A stretch of DNA of 64,000 nucleotides. It comes from Christiangramia crocea (GTDB lineage: Bacteria > Bacteroidota > Bacteroidia > Flavobacteriales > Flavobacteriaceae). Each line of letters opens with the position of its first letter. Positions within the stretch are counted from its first letter, which is position 1. The translations under genes and the position numbers were made by a program. The stretch lies in contig NZ_JAJSON010000025.1 in the NCBI RefSeq assembly GCF_022410465.1, positions 620,001 through 684,000 on the forward strand, in the 5' to 3' direction. Below the pieces are notes generated by a model, which saw nothing but the letters and a program-made list of their open reading frames with translations, had not been told where the DNA came from and did no database searches. Below are positions 18,737 to 27,346 of the stretch, one piece after another.

Positions 18737-20283
18737 TATTTTTCAGATAGCATCACTACCGAAAATGGTGGCAGGGTCACTTCGATAGTTCCATTTTTTA
18801 TCTTAAAATCTTTGAACTCCTTTGGTGTTATATTACCAGGATCGTCAAAGGTATTATGGTCCTGAAGATTTGCACTGCTTAGGATCTCTCCATCCATTTT
18901 CCCTGCTTCAAGATCTCCAAGGTTGATCTCCACTGTATTTGTTTTCTTAGAGTCAATGTTTACAAGAGAGATGTGAATTTTTCCCTCTTCAGATTTAGAA
19001 GCTGATACAGATATTGCCGGCAGGGATTTGCCGTTATAGGTATAATTCACTCCATTAAGTTCTACCGGAATCAGAGTCGCATCATGATGTACGGTATACA
19101 TTCTCATTACATGGTAGGTAGGTGTAAGCAACATTTTCTCTTCCTTGGTAAGAGCAACAGCTTGTAATACATTCACAGTTTGTGCAAGGTTTGCCATTTT
19201 AACCCTGTCTGCATGATTGTTAAAGATATTAAGAGTAGCTCCGGCAATCATGGCATCACGCATGGTATTTTGCTGATAAAGGAAGCCAGGATTCGTACCT
19301 TCTTCCACATTATACCAACCACCCCACTCGTCTACAACAAGAGCTACCTCGTGTTCCGGATCATATTTATCCATTATTTCCAGGTGCTTGTTGATAAGTT
19401 CTTCCATTCGGAGCGCTTTGGTCATGGTCTTAAAATACTGGTCTTCTGAAAATTCCACAGCCGGACCTTTATCATTCCATTCTATCACCGAATACGAATG
19501 TAATGCAACCCCTTCAATCAAATGTTTCGGTATGTCACGCATCAACACTTCGGTCCAGTGATAATCGTCCTCACTGGCACCGGAAGCAATTCTGAAAAGT
19601 CCGCCAGAATTATTCCAGTCGCCCATAAAAGTTGCATATTGCCGGTAAAGATTGGCATAGAATTCCGGAGTCATATTTCCTCCACAACCCCACATCTCAT
19701 TTCCAACACCCCAGTATTTCACATTCCAGGGTTTTTCACGGCCATTTTCTCTACGAAGCTTGGCCATTGGACTCACTCCATCATGGTTGACATATTGAAC
19801 CCAATCTGAAAGTTCTTTTACTTCACCACTACCAACATTTCCAGCCAGGTAGGGTTCAGCTCCAAGCTCCTCACAAAGATTCAGGAAATTGTGGGTTCCA
19901 AAGCTATTATCTTCAGTAACCCCTCCCCACCAGGTATTCACAATAGTGGGACGATCTTCCTGAGGACCAATTCCATCTTTCCAGTGATAAGTGTCAGCAA
20001 AACAGCCCCCTGGCCATCTTAAATTGGGAATTTGAATATCCTTTAATGCCTGAATAATATCATTACGAACTCCATCGGTATTTGGAATATCACTATCTGG
20101 CCCTACATATAATCCATCATAGATAGAACGTCCCAGATGCTCGGCAAAGTGGCCATAAATATGCCGGCTTATAACTACAGAGTCTTCAGGAGATTGAAGA
20201 CTCACCTGTGCATCCTGTGCAAGTACAGATAAGCTTGAACACATAAATAAGAAAATGGGAAAACTAAATTTAAACTTTTTCAT
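18736..20283 (-). CDS. GH51 alpha-L-arabinofuranosidase
   Basis: A 515-residue GH51 enzyme with signal peptide ([10 protein letters not shown]). It contains the family's [18 protein letters not shown] and [20 protein letters not shown] near the N-terminus, the acid/base Glu in [12 protein letters not shown] (about residue 196) and the nucleophile Glu in [10 protein letters not shown] (about 318). The C-terminal beta-sandwich ends [10 protein letters not shown]51 enzymes remove alpha-1,2/1,3/1,5-linked arabinofuranose from arabinan and arabinoxylan. The gene is the first enzyme after SusCD, and a strong RNA hairpin precedes it. Many GH51 enzymes are cytoplasmic, so the clear signal peptide points to a periplasmic form. 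Confidence 0.95.
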   Translation of the reverse strand: MKKFKFSFPIFLFMCSSLSVLAQDAQVSLQSPEDSVVISRHIYGHFAEHLGRSIYDGLYVGPDSDIPNTDGVRNDIIQALKDIQIPNLRWPGGCFADTYHWKDGIGPQEDRPTIVNTWWGGVTEDNSFGTHNFLNLCEELGAEPYLAGNVGSGEVKELSDWVQYVNHDGVSPMAKLRRENGREKPWNVKYWGVGNEMWGCGGNMTPEFYANLYRQYATFMGDWNNSGGLFRIASGASEDDYHWTEVLMRDIPKHLIEGVALHSYSVIEWNDKGPAVEFSEDQYFKTMTKALRMEELINKHLEIMDKYDPEHEVALVVDEWGGWYNVEEGTNPGFLYQQNTMRDAMIAGATLNIFNNHADRVKMANLAQTVNVLQAVALTKEEKMLLTPTYHVMRMYTVHHDATLIPVELNGVNYTYNGKSLPAISVSASKSEEGKIHISLVNIDSKKTNTVEINLGDLEAGKMDGEILSSANLQDHNTFDDPGNITPKEFKDFKIKNGTIEVTLPPFSVVMLSEK

Positions 20284-20302
20284 AATACATTCTTGTAAGA
20301 TA

Positions 20303-20342
20303 GAAGAATTCCGGTGGTTTAATTCAAACCACCGAATTCTTC
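20303..20342 (-). terminator. Strong hairpin between susD and GH51 gene
   Basis: An inverted repeat of 17 paired bases (arms GAAGAATTCCGGTGGTTT and AAACCACCGAATTCTTC with one bulged C and a 5-base loop). It has no run of T on the downstream side in the minus direction, so it is more likely a partial terminator or an mRNA-stabilising 3' end for the susCD part than a full stop. Confidence 0.65.
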
Positions 20343-20386
20343 AGTTAGCTAAAAACAACTAAAATTAATTATTAATTTAAGCACTA

Positions 20387-21940
20387 TTAATATCCAGGAT
20401 TTTGTTCAGTTCCAGGATTATTATCAACTTCGGTTTGAGGGATTGGGAAATACTCCCGGCCATCTGTATAGGTTTCAAATTCAGGATCTCTTTCCTGCAA
20501 CCAATCCAGCCTGGTATCTAGCCATCCCCATCTTCTTATATCATCAAATCGATGACCTTCAAGGGCTAATTCTAAAAATCTTTCATGTGCTATCTGCTCA
20601 AACATTTCCTCCTGGGTCATGTTAGGCTTGATCTCTCTAAGATCAGGCAGGTTCACACGATCCCTAACCATTTGAACATAATCGTAAGCAGCATCGGTTT
20701 CACCGGTCTCATTCAGGACTTCAGCATACATTAACAGAAGGTCTGCATATCTATAAATTCTTTCATTTATCCCCGATCGCCAGTCAAATTCATCCGTTCT
20801 ATCCCCGTAAGAATTCTGGTACTTATTTACGAAAAGTGCGTTAAGATCAGAAGGGTTATTTGCATAATAAGTGGCGAAATCTTTACCATATAAGGTATAA
20901 CCCTCAGGGTCATTCCATGCAATGGTGACATTTAAACGAGGATCATTTTCACCATTCAGCGTTTCTTCCTTCATGAATTCTTCAAAAAGAGTCTGAGTAG
21001 GCTGAACATCTGTCCATCCAAAGCCTCTTGGAGCATAAGTAATTGCTCTGGCCGAGGTCTTACCCCATCCCGAAGCAGGTGCTCCACCCCATCCAAGGTC
21101 TACTCCACCAGCTTCACGGCTAAACTGAACTTCAAAAATAGACTCTGAGTTATTCTCATTCTCTGTGGTAAAATTATCCTTATAATCTGGAACCAGTGAA
21201 TACACACCCAGGTCTATCACCCTTTTAAAATTTACTTTCGCTCCTTCATAATCCTGAGTGAACAACTGAGCCTTTGCCAGGTATGCAATCGCCGCTCCTT
21301 TTGTAGCTCTTCCAACCTGCCCGGCATCGGAACCGGAAACATCATTATAACTTACAGGTAACATCTCTATGGCTGTAGTAAAATCTTCTTTTACCTGAGC
21401 CCATCCCTCTTCCTGGGATTTCTGTTCATGATAAAGTTCAGTAGAAGTGGGAACCGGAACATTTTTGAACATATTCACAGCGTGGAAAAGATACAGACCT
21501 CTAAGGAAATACGCCTGACCCAGAATTCGCTCCTTCAAAGCTTCATCCTCCATTTCTATCATTGGTACATTTTCCAGCACCTGGTTTGCCCGGTAGATTC
21601 CCTGATAATAGGTTTCATAAGCCCAGCCATAGATCGACGGATCTGCAATACTGGAATTGAACCTACCAACATTATACATAGCACCCCATGGACTCTGACT
21701 TCTGGAATCATCTCCCTTAAGATCGAGTAGTAATGGAGTACTTCTCATGTAAGTACCATCGGTTAATAAACTTCCGTAAACTGCATTCACTCCCAGCAAT
21801 GCATCCTGATCATTTTTCCAGAACGATGCTGTTGTCTCGACATTTGGATCGGGTTGTACCAGATCCTCTTCTTTAACACATCCACCTAACAGGAAGAGCC
21901 CTGCCAAAAAGAGTGGGTAAAAAGATTTGATATTTTTCAT
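20387..21940 (-). CDS. susD: SusD/RagB family glycan-binding lipoprotein (arabinan locus)
   Basis: A 517-residue protein with lipoprotein signal LFLAGLFLLGGC and the SusD-type start CVKEEDLVQPDP. TPR-rich core motifs include ILGQAYFLRGLYLFHAVNMF, GRATKGAAIAYLAKAQLFTQ and YRYADLLLMYAEVLNETGE, and the end ERFLELALEGHRFDDIRRWG followed by NPGTEQNPGY is diagnostic. It caps the SusC transporter at the outer membrane and binds the oligosaccharide. It is 26 bp after its SusC gene, in an operon with arabinanases and arabinofuranosidases, so arabino-oligosaccharides are the likely ligand. Confidence 0.95.
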   Translation of the reverse strand: MKNIKSFYPLFLAGLFLLGGCVKEEDLVQPDPNVETTASFWKNDQDALLGVNAVYGSLLTDGTYMRSTPLLLDLKGDDSRSQSPWGAMYNVGRFNSSIADPSIYGWAYETYYQGIYRANQVLENVPMIEMEDEALKERILGQAYFLRGLYLFHAVNMFKNVPVPTSTELYHEQKSQEEGWAQVKEDFTTAIEMLPVSYNDVSGSDAGQVGRATKGAAIAYLAKAQLFTQDYEGAKVNFKRVIDLGVYSLVPDYKDNFTTENENNSESIFEVQFSREAGGVDLGWGGAPASGWGKTSARAITYAPRGFGWTDVQPTQTLFEEFMKEETLNGENDPRLNVTIAWNDPEGYTLYGKDFATYYANNPSDLNALFVNKYQNSYGDRTDEFDWRSGINERIYRYADLLLMYAEVLNETGETDAAYDYVQMVRDRVNLPDLREIKPNMTQEEMFEQIAHERFLELALEGHRFDDIRRWGWLDTRLDWLQERDPEFETYTDGREYFPIPQTEVDNNPGTEQNPGY

Positions 21941-21966
21941 TTCTTAATATTTTATGATGTTTTTGC

Positions 21967-24900
21967 TTAAAATTGAACTTCTACACCAAGAGCTACGGTA
22001 GTTGGATTTGGAAAACTTCCTCTGGCAAAACCTCTTGAGAATAACCCGTCACTTATAAAGTCCGGATCGTAACCTCTATAATCGCTAATAGTCCATAAAT
22101 TTTGTCCTGTAACATATACCCTTGCGCTGTTTATAAACAAATCTTCCACTAATGGTACTGAGTAACCGAGCTGAAGATTCTGTAGTTTTATGTAACTTCC
22201 ATCTTCAATAAACCTATCAGAAGGTCTATTATTACCATTCGGGTCACCAATAACAGGTCTGGGTACATTTGTATCGGTATTATCAGGTCTCCAGTAATCT
22301 ACCAAATCTATATGATGGTTAGTATACTGCCCAACCATTAGATTCTGATAAGTCGCATTGAAGACCTTATTTCCTGCGTTCCCTTGAAAGAAAAATGAAA
22401 AGTCAAAATTCTTATAAGTACTGCTAAAATTCAATCCATAACTAATTTTAGGTATAGTAACCCCTTGGAAAGTACGGTCATCGTCGGTGATAATTCCATC
22501 ACCATTTACATCCCTGAACTTCACATCCCCGGGAGCAGCTCCGGGCTGATCGGCATGAGCATCTATCTCTGCCTGATCCTGAAACAGACCTTCGGTTTCA
22601 AATGCATAAAGTTCACCTATTGACCTTCCGACCTCAGTCCTGGAAGCCGCCCCGCTAATTGGAATATCATCTGCACCAATCTTGAGGACTTCGTTATCTA
22701 GAGTACCTAGATTTGCTGAAATATTATATTGAAATTCACTTTCAGCATTGCTGTAACTAACTGCAAATTCAAGACCCGTGTTTTCTACAATAGCAGCATT
22801 GGTCGTAATACTTGCAGGAAAGGCACCTGTTGAAAATGGCAACGGAACATCTGCAAGAAGATCACTCGAACGTTTTTTGAACCATTCTGCAGTAAACTGT
22901 AGTTTATTGCTAAAAAGTCCCGCTTCAAGGGCAGCATTCCAGGTTTCAGTGTCTTCCCATTTTACATCCGGGTCTTTGATATCGATCGCAATAGTACCCG
23001 GAGCAAGGCTATTTCCGAAGGCGTAACTCGCAAAAGGATTCACCACGGCTGCGTAGTCATATGGACCAATCGTGTTGTTACCTAACTGCCCGTATCCACC
23101 ACGTAATTTTAGGGAATTCCACCATCCTGGTAATTCAAAGAAACTTTCATTATGCAATTTCCAGGCTCCTGAAACAGAGAAATAATCTCCTGTGTTATTC
23201 TCCTCTGCAAATAATGAAGATTTATCACGCCTAAAGTTTAAAGTTAACAGGTATCTGTCATCATAACCATAATTCAAACGACTTAAGTAAGACAGGGCGG
23301 TTACGGTATTTTCATACTCGGTTCCTGAGATCGCATCAGCAAATTGGATTTTGCTGATCTCATCTGGTTTAAACCCTACCCCTCTTCCTGTAGTAACCTC
23401 ATAATCACTTCGTTCCTGGATAACCCCAGCCAAAGCACTTATAGTGTGTTCATCAAAGGTCTTGTCGTAACTTAAAAGATTATCCACGATGGTTCTCAAA
23501 GTACTTCCGTTAGACACATCAAGCGCCGCCTCACTATTGGTAGTAATATAATACCAGCCCAGGTCACTTGGAGGATTAAAGAATTTATTGTAGGTGTCTA
23601 GCCTGTCTGCACTTGCACGGAATCTATAGGTTAAGCCATCTAAAATATCAAATTCACCATAAATATTCCCCAGGAACCTGTTTCTTTCACTAAGGTTGGT
23701 AATCAGATTCTGAAAACCAATTACGTTAAGAGTAATTGCCCGCTGGGTAAGATTATCTGCTCCACCGTATCCTCCCAGGCGATTTTCATCATAAACCGGC
23801 ATGGTTGGAATTGCCTGGAGGAGATCTATTACTGCTGTTTGTCCTGCCAGATATTCACTGAAATTATTTTTATCTGAACTGGTCACCGCAATCTTTCCGC
23901 CATATCTAAACCTGCCTTTCTCACCATTCAGGTCCAGTGTTGCTGAATATCTTTCATAATCCTGGGGAGTTTCGATATATCCTTTATTCTTGAAATAATC
24001 AAGATTCAGGTTGTAATTAATAGTTCCTGAGCCACCACTAAAACCAAGTGTATGATTTTCTACCATTCCAGTCTTATAAGCAACCTCCTGCCAATCAGTA
24101 TCAACATCATCAATATAGAATTCACTGTCAGGATCATTTCCAGGAACAACTTCAAGCCCCGCATTTATTTCGGCTGCACTTGTAATATCCTGATATTGCA
24201 CCCGGTTGGTAAGAGGAATAGTGTTTGGGACAGTTTGAATTCCAACCTGAGAACGGTATGTAATGTGATTTGTACCTTCTTTTCCTTTTTCAGTAGTGAT
24301 AATAACTACGCCATTAGCACCACGCTGACCATAAATAGCGGCTGCAGATGCATCCTTAAGAACCTGGATACTCTCAATATCGCCGGTAGGGAAATCGAAT
24401 GGAGAATCTACAATCACTCCATCCACAACAAATAGTGGATTATTATTATTGAAGGAGGTCACCCCTCTAATTTTAATGTTCACAAAACCTCCCGGTTCTC
24501 CGGAGGATTGAACAGTAACACCGGCAGCCTGTCCCTGAAGCAATTTTGCGACATCAGGCGAAATAACTTTCTTCGCTTCATCGGCATCTACTACACTGAC
24601 TGAGCCCGTAAGGTCTGATTTCTTTTGTGTACCATAACCTACCACAACTATATCATCAAGTTGATTCATGTCTGACGTCAAAGTAATATTTATAGTTTCT
24701 CTGCCATCCACTTCAACTTCTTGTGTAACGAAGCCGAGATAAGAAAAAACAAGAGTAGAATTAGAAGGAGCTTCAATAGAATATTCTCCATCCATATCTG
24801 TTACCACTCCGTTGGAAGTTCCTTCCTGAATAATATTTACGCCGGGTAATGGCTCTCCATTATCTTTAGCAGATACAGTTCCGGTAACGGTAATATTCTG

Positions 24901-24981
24901 TGCAACCACCGGAACGCTAAAAATAAGAGTTAAATAAAACAGAAAGCGAAATCGATTTCGCTTGAGTTGATATTTTCTCAT
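21967..24981 (-). CDS. susC: SusC/RagA family TonB-dependent transporter (arabinan locus)
   Basis: A 1004-residue outer-membrane transporter. After the signal peptide (FSVPVVAQN) comes a CarboxypepD_reg-like domain (TVTGTVSAKDNGEPLPGVNI), then the TonB box/plug region (DDIVVVGYGTQKKSDLTGSV, IRGVTSFNNNNPLFVVDGV, SIQVLKDASAAAIYGQRGAN) and a 22-strand barrel ending in VALGVEVQF. It imports arabinan fragments with SusD. The upstream region, shared with the divergent araR, holds a TATATTTG promoter element and two candidate AraR operators, so it is probably the AraR-controlled first gene of the arabinan operon. Confidence 0.96.
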   Translation of the reverse strand: MRKYQLKRNRFRFLFYLTLIFSVPVVAQNITVTGTVSAKDNGEPLPGVNIIQEGTSNGVVTDMDGEYSIEAPSNSTLVFSYLGFVTQEVEVDGRETINITLTSDMNQLDDIVVVGYGTQKKSDLTGSVSVVDADEAKKVISPDVAKLLQGQAAGVTVQSSGEPGGFVNIKIRGVTSFNNNNPLFVVDGVIVDSPFDFPTGDIESIQVLKDASAAAIYGQRGANGVVIITTEKGKEGTNHITYRSQVGIQTVPNTIPLTNRVQYQDITSAAEINAGLEVVPGNDPDSEFYIDDVDTDWQEVAYKTGMVENHTLGFSGGSGTINYNLNLDYFKNKGYIETPQDYERYSATLDLNGEKGRFRYGGKIAVTSSDKNNFSEYLAGQTAVIDLLQAIPTMPVYDENRLGGYGGADNLTQRAITLNVIGFQNLITNLSERNRFLGNIYGEFDILDGLTYRFRASADRLDTYNKFFNPPSDLGWYYITTNSEAALDVSNGSTLRTIVDNLLSYDKTFDEHTISALAGVIQERSDYEVTTGRGVGFKPDEISKIQFADAISGTEYENTVTALSYLSRLNYGYDDRYLLTLNFRRDKSSLFAEENNTGDYFSVSGAWKLHNESFFELPGWWNSLKLRGGYGQLGNNTIGPYDYAAVVNPFASYAFGNSLAPGTIAIDIKDPDVKWEDTETWNAALEAGLFSNKLQFTAEWFKKRSSDLLADVPLPFSTGAFPASITTNAAIVENTGLEFAVSYSNAESEFQYNISANLGTLDNEVLKIGADDIPISGAASRTEVGRSIGELYAFETEGLFQDQAEIDAHADQPGAAPGDVKFRDVNGDGIITDDDRTFQGVTIPKISYGLNFSSTYKNFDFSFFFQGNAGNKVFNATYQNLMVGQYTNHHIDLVDYWRPDNTDTNVPRPVIGDPNGNNRPSDRFIEDGSYIKLQNLQLGYSVPLVEDLFINSARVYVTGQNLWTISDYRGYDPDFISDGLFSRGFARGSFPNPTTVALGVEVQF

Positions 24982-24995
24982 AATTTATGTTTTAA

Positions 24996-25010
24996 GTGTG
25001 TATTAAACAT
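24996..25010. promoter_or_regulatory. Candidate AraR operator, site 1 (near susC start)
   Basis: The plus strand reads GTGT-GTATTAA-ACAT, preceded by AA. It lies 15 bp upstream of the susC start codon and on the transcribed side of the putative -7 element at 25024, so a bound protein would block the start of transcription. It matches the other three candidate sites with one mismatch in the last base. Confidence 0.5.
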
Positions 25011-25023
25011 TTACAAATGTTAT

Positions 25024-25031
25024 CAAATATA
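25024..25031 (-). promoter_or_regulatory. Candidate -7 promoter element of arabinan operon
   Basis: Minus strand TATATTTG, matching TAnnTTTG and identical to the octamer before araB. It lies between the two candidate AraR sites. No TTG stands at the normal spacing upstream. Confidence 0.5.
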
Positions 25032-25061
25032 TCCATAAAACCAAGAAAAAAAATATCAAAA

Positions 25062-25076
25062 GTGTATTTTTAACAC
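25062..25076. promoter_or_regulatory. Candidate AraR operator, site 2
   Basis: Plus strand GTGT-ATTTTTA-ACAC preceded by A: a clean pair of inverted GTGT/ACAC arms around seven A/T bases. It is 66 bp (six helical turns) from site 1 measured start to start, which would place both on the same face of the DNA, flanking the -7 element. Confidence 0.55.
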
Positions 25077-25167
25077 CTATATTTGAAAATATAATAACTT
25101 AGCGGAAGATTTATATATTAATGGTTGTCCAATAAGCTAGATTTTACAAAAATTTCTAAATTTGTCC

Positions 25168-25857
25168 ATGCTTAATACTTATTCAACAGAGGATAAAGTT
25201 CTCCTGGCCGTAGACTGTATAATCTTTGGCTTTGACAAGGAAGAATTAAAGATTTTATTAATCAAGAGGGATTTTGAACCTGAAAAGGGTAAATGGTCAT
25301 TAATGGGAGGTTTCTTAAAGCAAAACGAGAATCTAGATCAGGCGGCAGACAGAATCCTAAGTACTCTTACAGGAATCAATAATGTTTATATGGAGCAACT
25401 GCATTCCTACAGTAAAGTAGACAGGGATCCTGCAGAACGAACTATTTCCGTTGCTTACTATGCTCTGATAAACATCGAAGATCATAATGCAGAACTGATC
25501 GAAAAATACTCTGCAAAATGGTTCAGTATAAAAAAAGCTCCAGATCTTATTTTTGACCATAACATTATGGTTAAGCATGCCATAAGCAGGCTTCGTTATA
25601 AAACATCAAAAGAACCACTTGGTTTTGAGCTATTGCCCCCAAAATTCACTATGCGGCAATTGCAGAAATTATATGAGGCAATCCTGAACCAGAAACTTGA
25701 TAAACGTAACTTCATAAATAAAATCAATTCACTGGATATTCTTATTAAGCTTGATGAAAAAGATATGAATTCTTCCAGGAAAGGCTCTTTTTTATATATG
25801 TTTGATGAAGAAAAATATAAAAGAAAAAAAGCTGAAGGGTTTTCGTTTAAGGTTTAA
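25168..25857 (+). CDS. araR: Nudix-fold transcriptional regulator of arabinose use (AraR/NrtR type)
   Basis: A 229-residue protein. A TTG at 25162 is in frame, but the ATG at 25168 is the natural start. Residues ~12-135 form a Nudix domain (LAVDCIIFGFDKEELKILLI, GKWSLMGGFLKQNE), and residues ~150-229 form a winged helix-turn-helix (PPKFTMRQLQKLYEAILNQK, RNFINKINSLDI). The Nudix box is degenerate: after GX5E the expected REUXEE is RILSTL, so the catalytic glutamates are lost and the domain is a sensor. Proteins of this architecture in Bacteroidota repress arabinose and arabinan genes and are released by L-arabinose. The divergent position next to the arabinan operon supports that role here. 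Confidence 0.9.
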   Translation: MLNTYSTEDKVLLAVDCIIFGFDKEELKILLIKRDFEPEKGKWSLMGGFLKQNENLDQAADRILSTLTGINNVYMEQLHSYSKVDRDPAERTISVAYYALINIEDHNAELIEKYSAKWFSIKKAPDLIFDHNIMVKHAISRLRYKTSKEPLGFELLPPKFTMRQLQKLYEAILNQKLDKRNFINKINSLDILIKLDEKDMNSSRKGSFLYMFDEEKYKRKKAEGFSFKV

Positions 25858-25964
25858 ATTAAATTCTCTCCCAGTTGATTTTTTTCACCAGACACAAATT
25901 TTAAGAATACCACAAATTAGCTTCCTGTATATTTCTCAATCCTGTTGCCTATCATAAAACCTCA

Positions 25965-26957
25965 TTAATCATTATTATTACAGAATCCATCCATAATTTT
26001 CATAACCATTAGCCCCTCCTCAGCGCTACATGGATTAGGTCCATTATCCAGAAAATAATCTACAGTAGCTTCTATCATAGGTTGCTGGACATACTTCGGA
26101 TTTCTGAAATGGAAAAGATCATGACTACTATCAGATACTAACTCAAGCTTTTCCCCAAAAAAACTAAATTTCAGGTATCCCTTACTGCCGTATATCAAAC
26201 ACTCATCCTTACTTTCTTTTACTGACATATTAAAACTCCATATACCGCGAAAATGTATCCCGTTTTCAAACCGGATTAGTCCGTTTACATAGTCATCGGC
26301 CTCATAATTACTGGATTGGTTTCCCGAAATACCGCAATATGACCTGTAATTCCCAAAATATAATAACATCAGGTCCAACTGATGAGGTGCCAAATCATGA
26401 AAATAGCCTCCTCCCGATATTTCGGGTTTAATGCGCCAATCTTCGTTAGCTCCCATTGCGATTAGATCAGATTTCAGAGGCTGCAAAATCCTGATATCTG
26501 CAAATCGTATTTCTCCGATTGCCCCTGAATCGATAAGCTTTTTCACTTTCAAAAAAGCAGGCAGTCTTCTGCGGTAATGAGCAATTGTTAGTTTACATTC
26601 AGATGTATTTAATACCTTGATAATTTTTGACACCTCCTTTGATGATAAAGCCATTGGCTTTTCAAGGTATACATTTTTACCAGCTTCCAGGGCTTGAATG
26701 GCCAGTTCTGCGTGAGTCGATGGAGGAGTAGCGATATATACCGCACTTATTTCCCTGTCCTTTAGCAATGTTTCAACATTGTCAAAATGCTTTTCTGCTC
26801 CAAGAATTTTGGCAAATTTTTTCGCCTTTATTCCATCCCGGCTCATTACAGCTATAAGTTCAGATAAATTATTTTTATTAAACGCAGGGCCACTTTTCTT
26901 GCGAACCACATCCCCACAGCCAATGATACCCCATTTGATTTTTAGATCCTTATGCAT
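25965..26957 (-). CDS. Gfo/Idh/MocA family NAD(P)-dependent oxidoreductase
   Basis: A 330-residue cytoplasmic protein without signal peptide. The Rossmann motif is KWGIIGCGDVV (G-x-G-x-x), followed by VYIATPPSTHAELAIQALEA and the family's EKPMALSSKE (catalytic Lys), with a C-terminal beta-sheet domain containing GGGYFHDLAPHQLDLMLLYF (His pair). Family members oxidise or reduce sugars, inositols and sugar acids. The gene is alone, convergent with araR and downstream of the haloperoxidase-like gene, so its substrate cannot be told. A sugar released by one of the flanking loci (galactose, arabinose, glucuronate-derived) is possible. Confidence 0.9.
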   Translation of the reverse strand: MHKDLKIKWGIIGCGDVVRKKSGPAFNKNNLSELIAVMSRDGIKAKKFAKILGAEKHFDNVETLLKDREISAVYIATPPSTHAELAIQALEAGKNVYLEKPMALSSKEVSKIIKVLNTSECKLTIAHYRRRLPAFLKVKKLIDSGAIGEIRFADIRILQPLKSDLIAMGANEDWRIKPEISGGGYFHDLAPHQLDLMLLYFGNYRSYCGISGNQSSNYEADDYVNGLIRFENGIHFRGIWSFNMSVKESKDECLIYGSKGYLKFSFFGEKLELVSDSSHDLFHFRNPKYVQQPMIEATVDYFLDNGPNPCSAEEGLMVMKIMDGFCNNND

Positions 26958-27346
26958 GATTAATCACTTAGCCAGTTATTAAAGAAAGATTCCATTTTTC
27001 GAAATATATAAAACATCAAACTTTTAAATCCACACATATGCATAAATTAATTTTTTAATCAATATTAAGATTAATCTTACAAGAGAAATGTTTATTTCAA
27101 ACATATATTGTAATTTACATCATAAGAAATTATAAAGCACTTAACTAATATCCATCTTCCTGAAAAAATATAAAGTCATTTTGTATTGAGCTCCCTAATA
27201 AGGAAAAGACTCTTTTCCATATATGTTTATAAGGTATAGAATACACGAAAGGCTTTTCTTTTAAATTATTTAAAATGCCTCTAAACGGTGTCAGGTAAAA
27301 AGCCCCAGTAAAACATAACCTAAATCTCAGCACACAGCCTAAATTT
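26958..27346. other. 389-bp intergenic region, AT-rich
   Basis: No convincing gene. It must contain the promoter of the oxidoreductase gene (upstream of 26957, minus strand), but no clear TAnnTTTG was seen. A small hairpin (GGAAAAG-act-CTTTTCC, 27202-27218) about 130 bp after the stop of the preceding minus-strand gene could end that transcript. A 72-codon open frame crossing 27347 is out of frame with the real gene and has no support. Confidence 0.5.

Noticed and set aside
27202-27218. Hairpin GGAAAAG-act-CTTTTCC downstream of the haloperoxidase-like gene
   Set aside because: A 7-bp stem, about 130 bp from the stop codon and with a poor T-tract; mentioned with the gap but not called a terminator.
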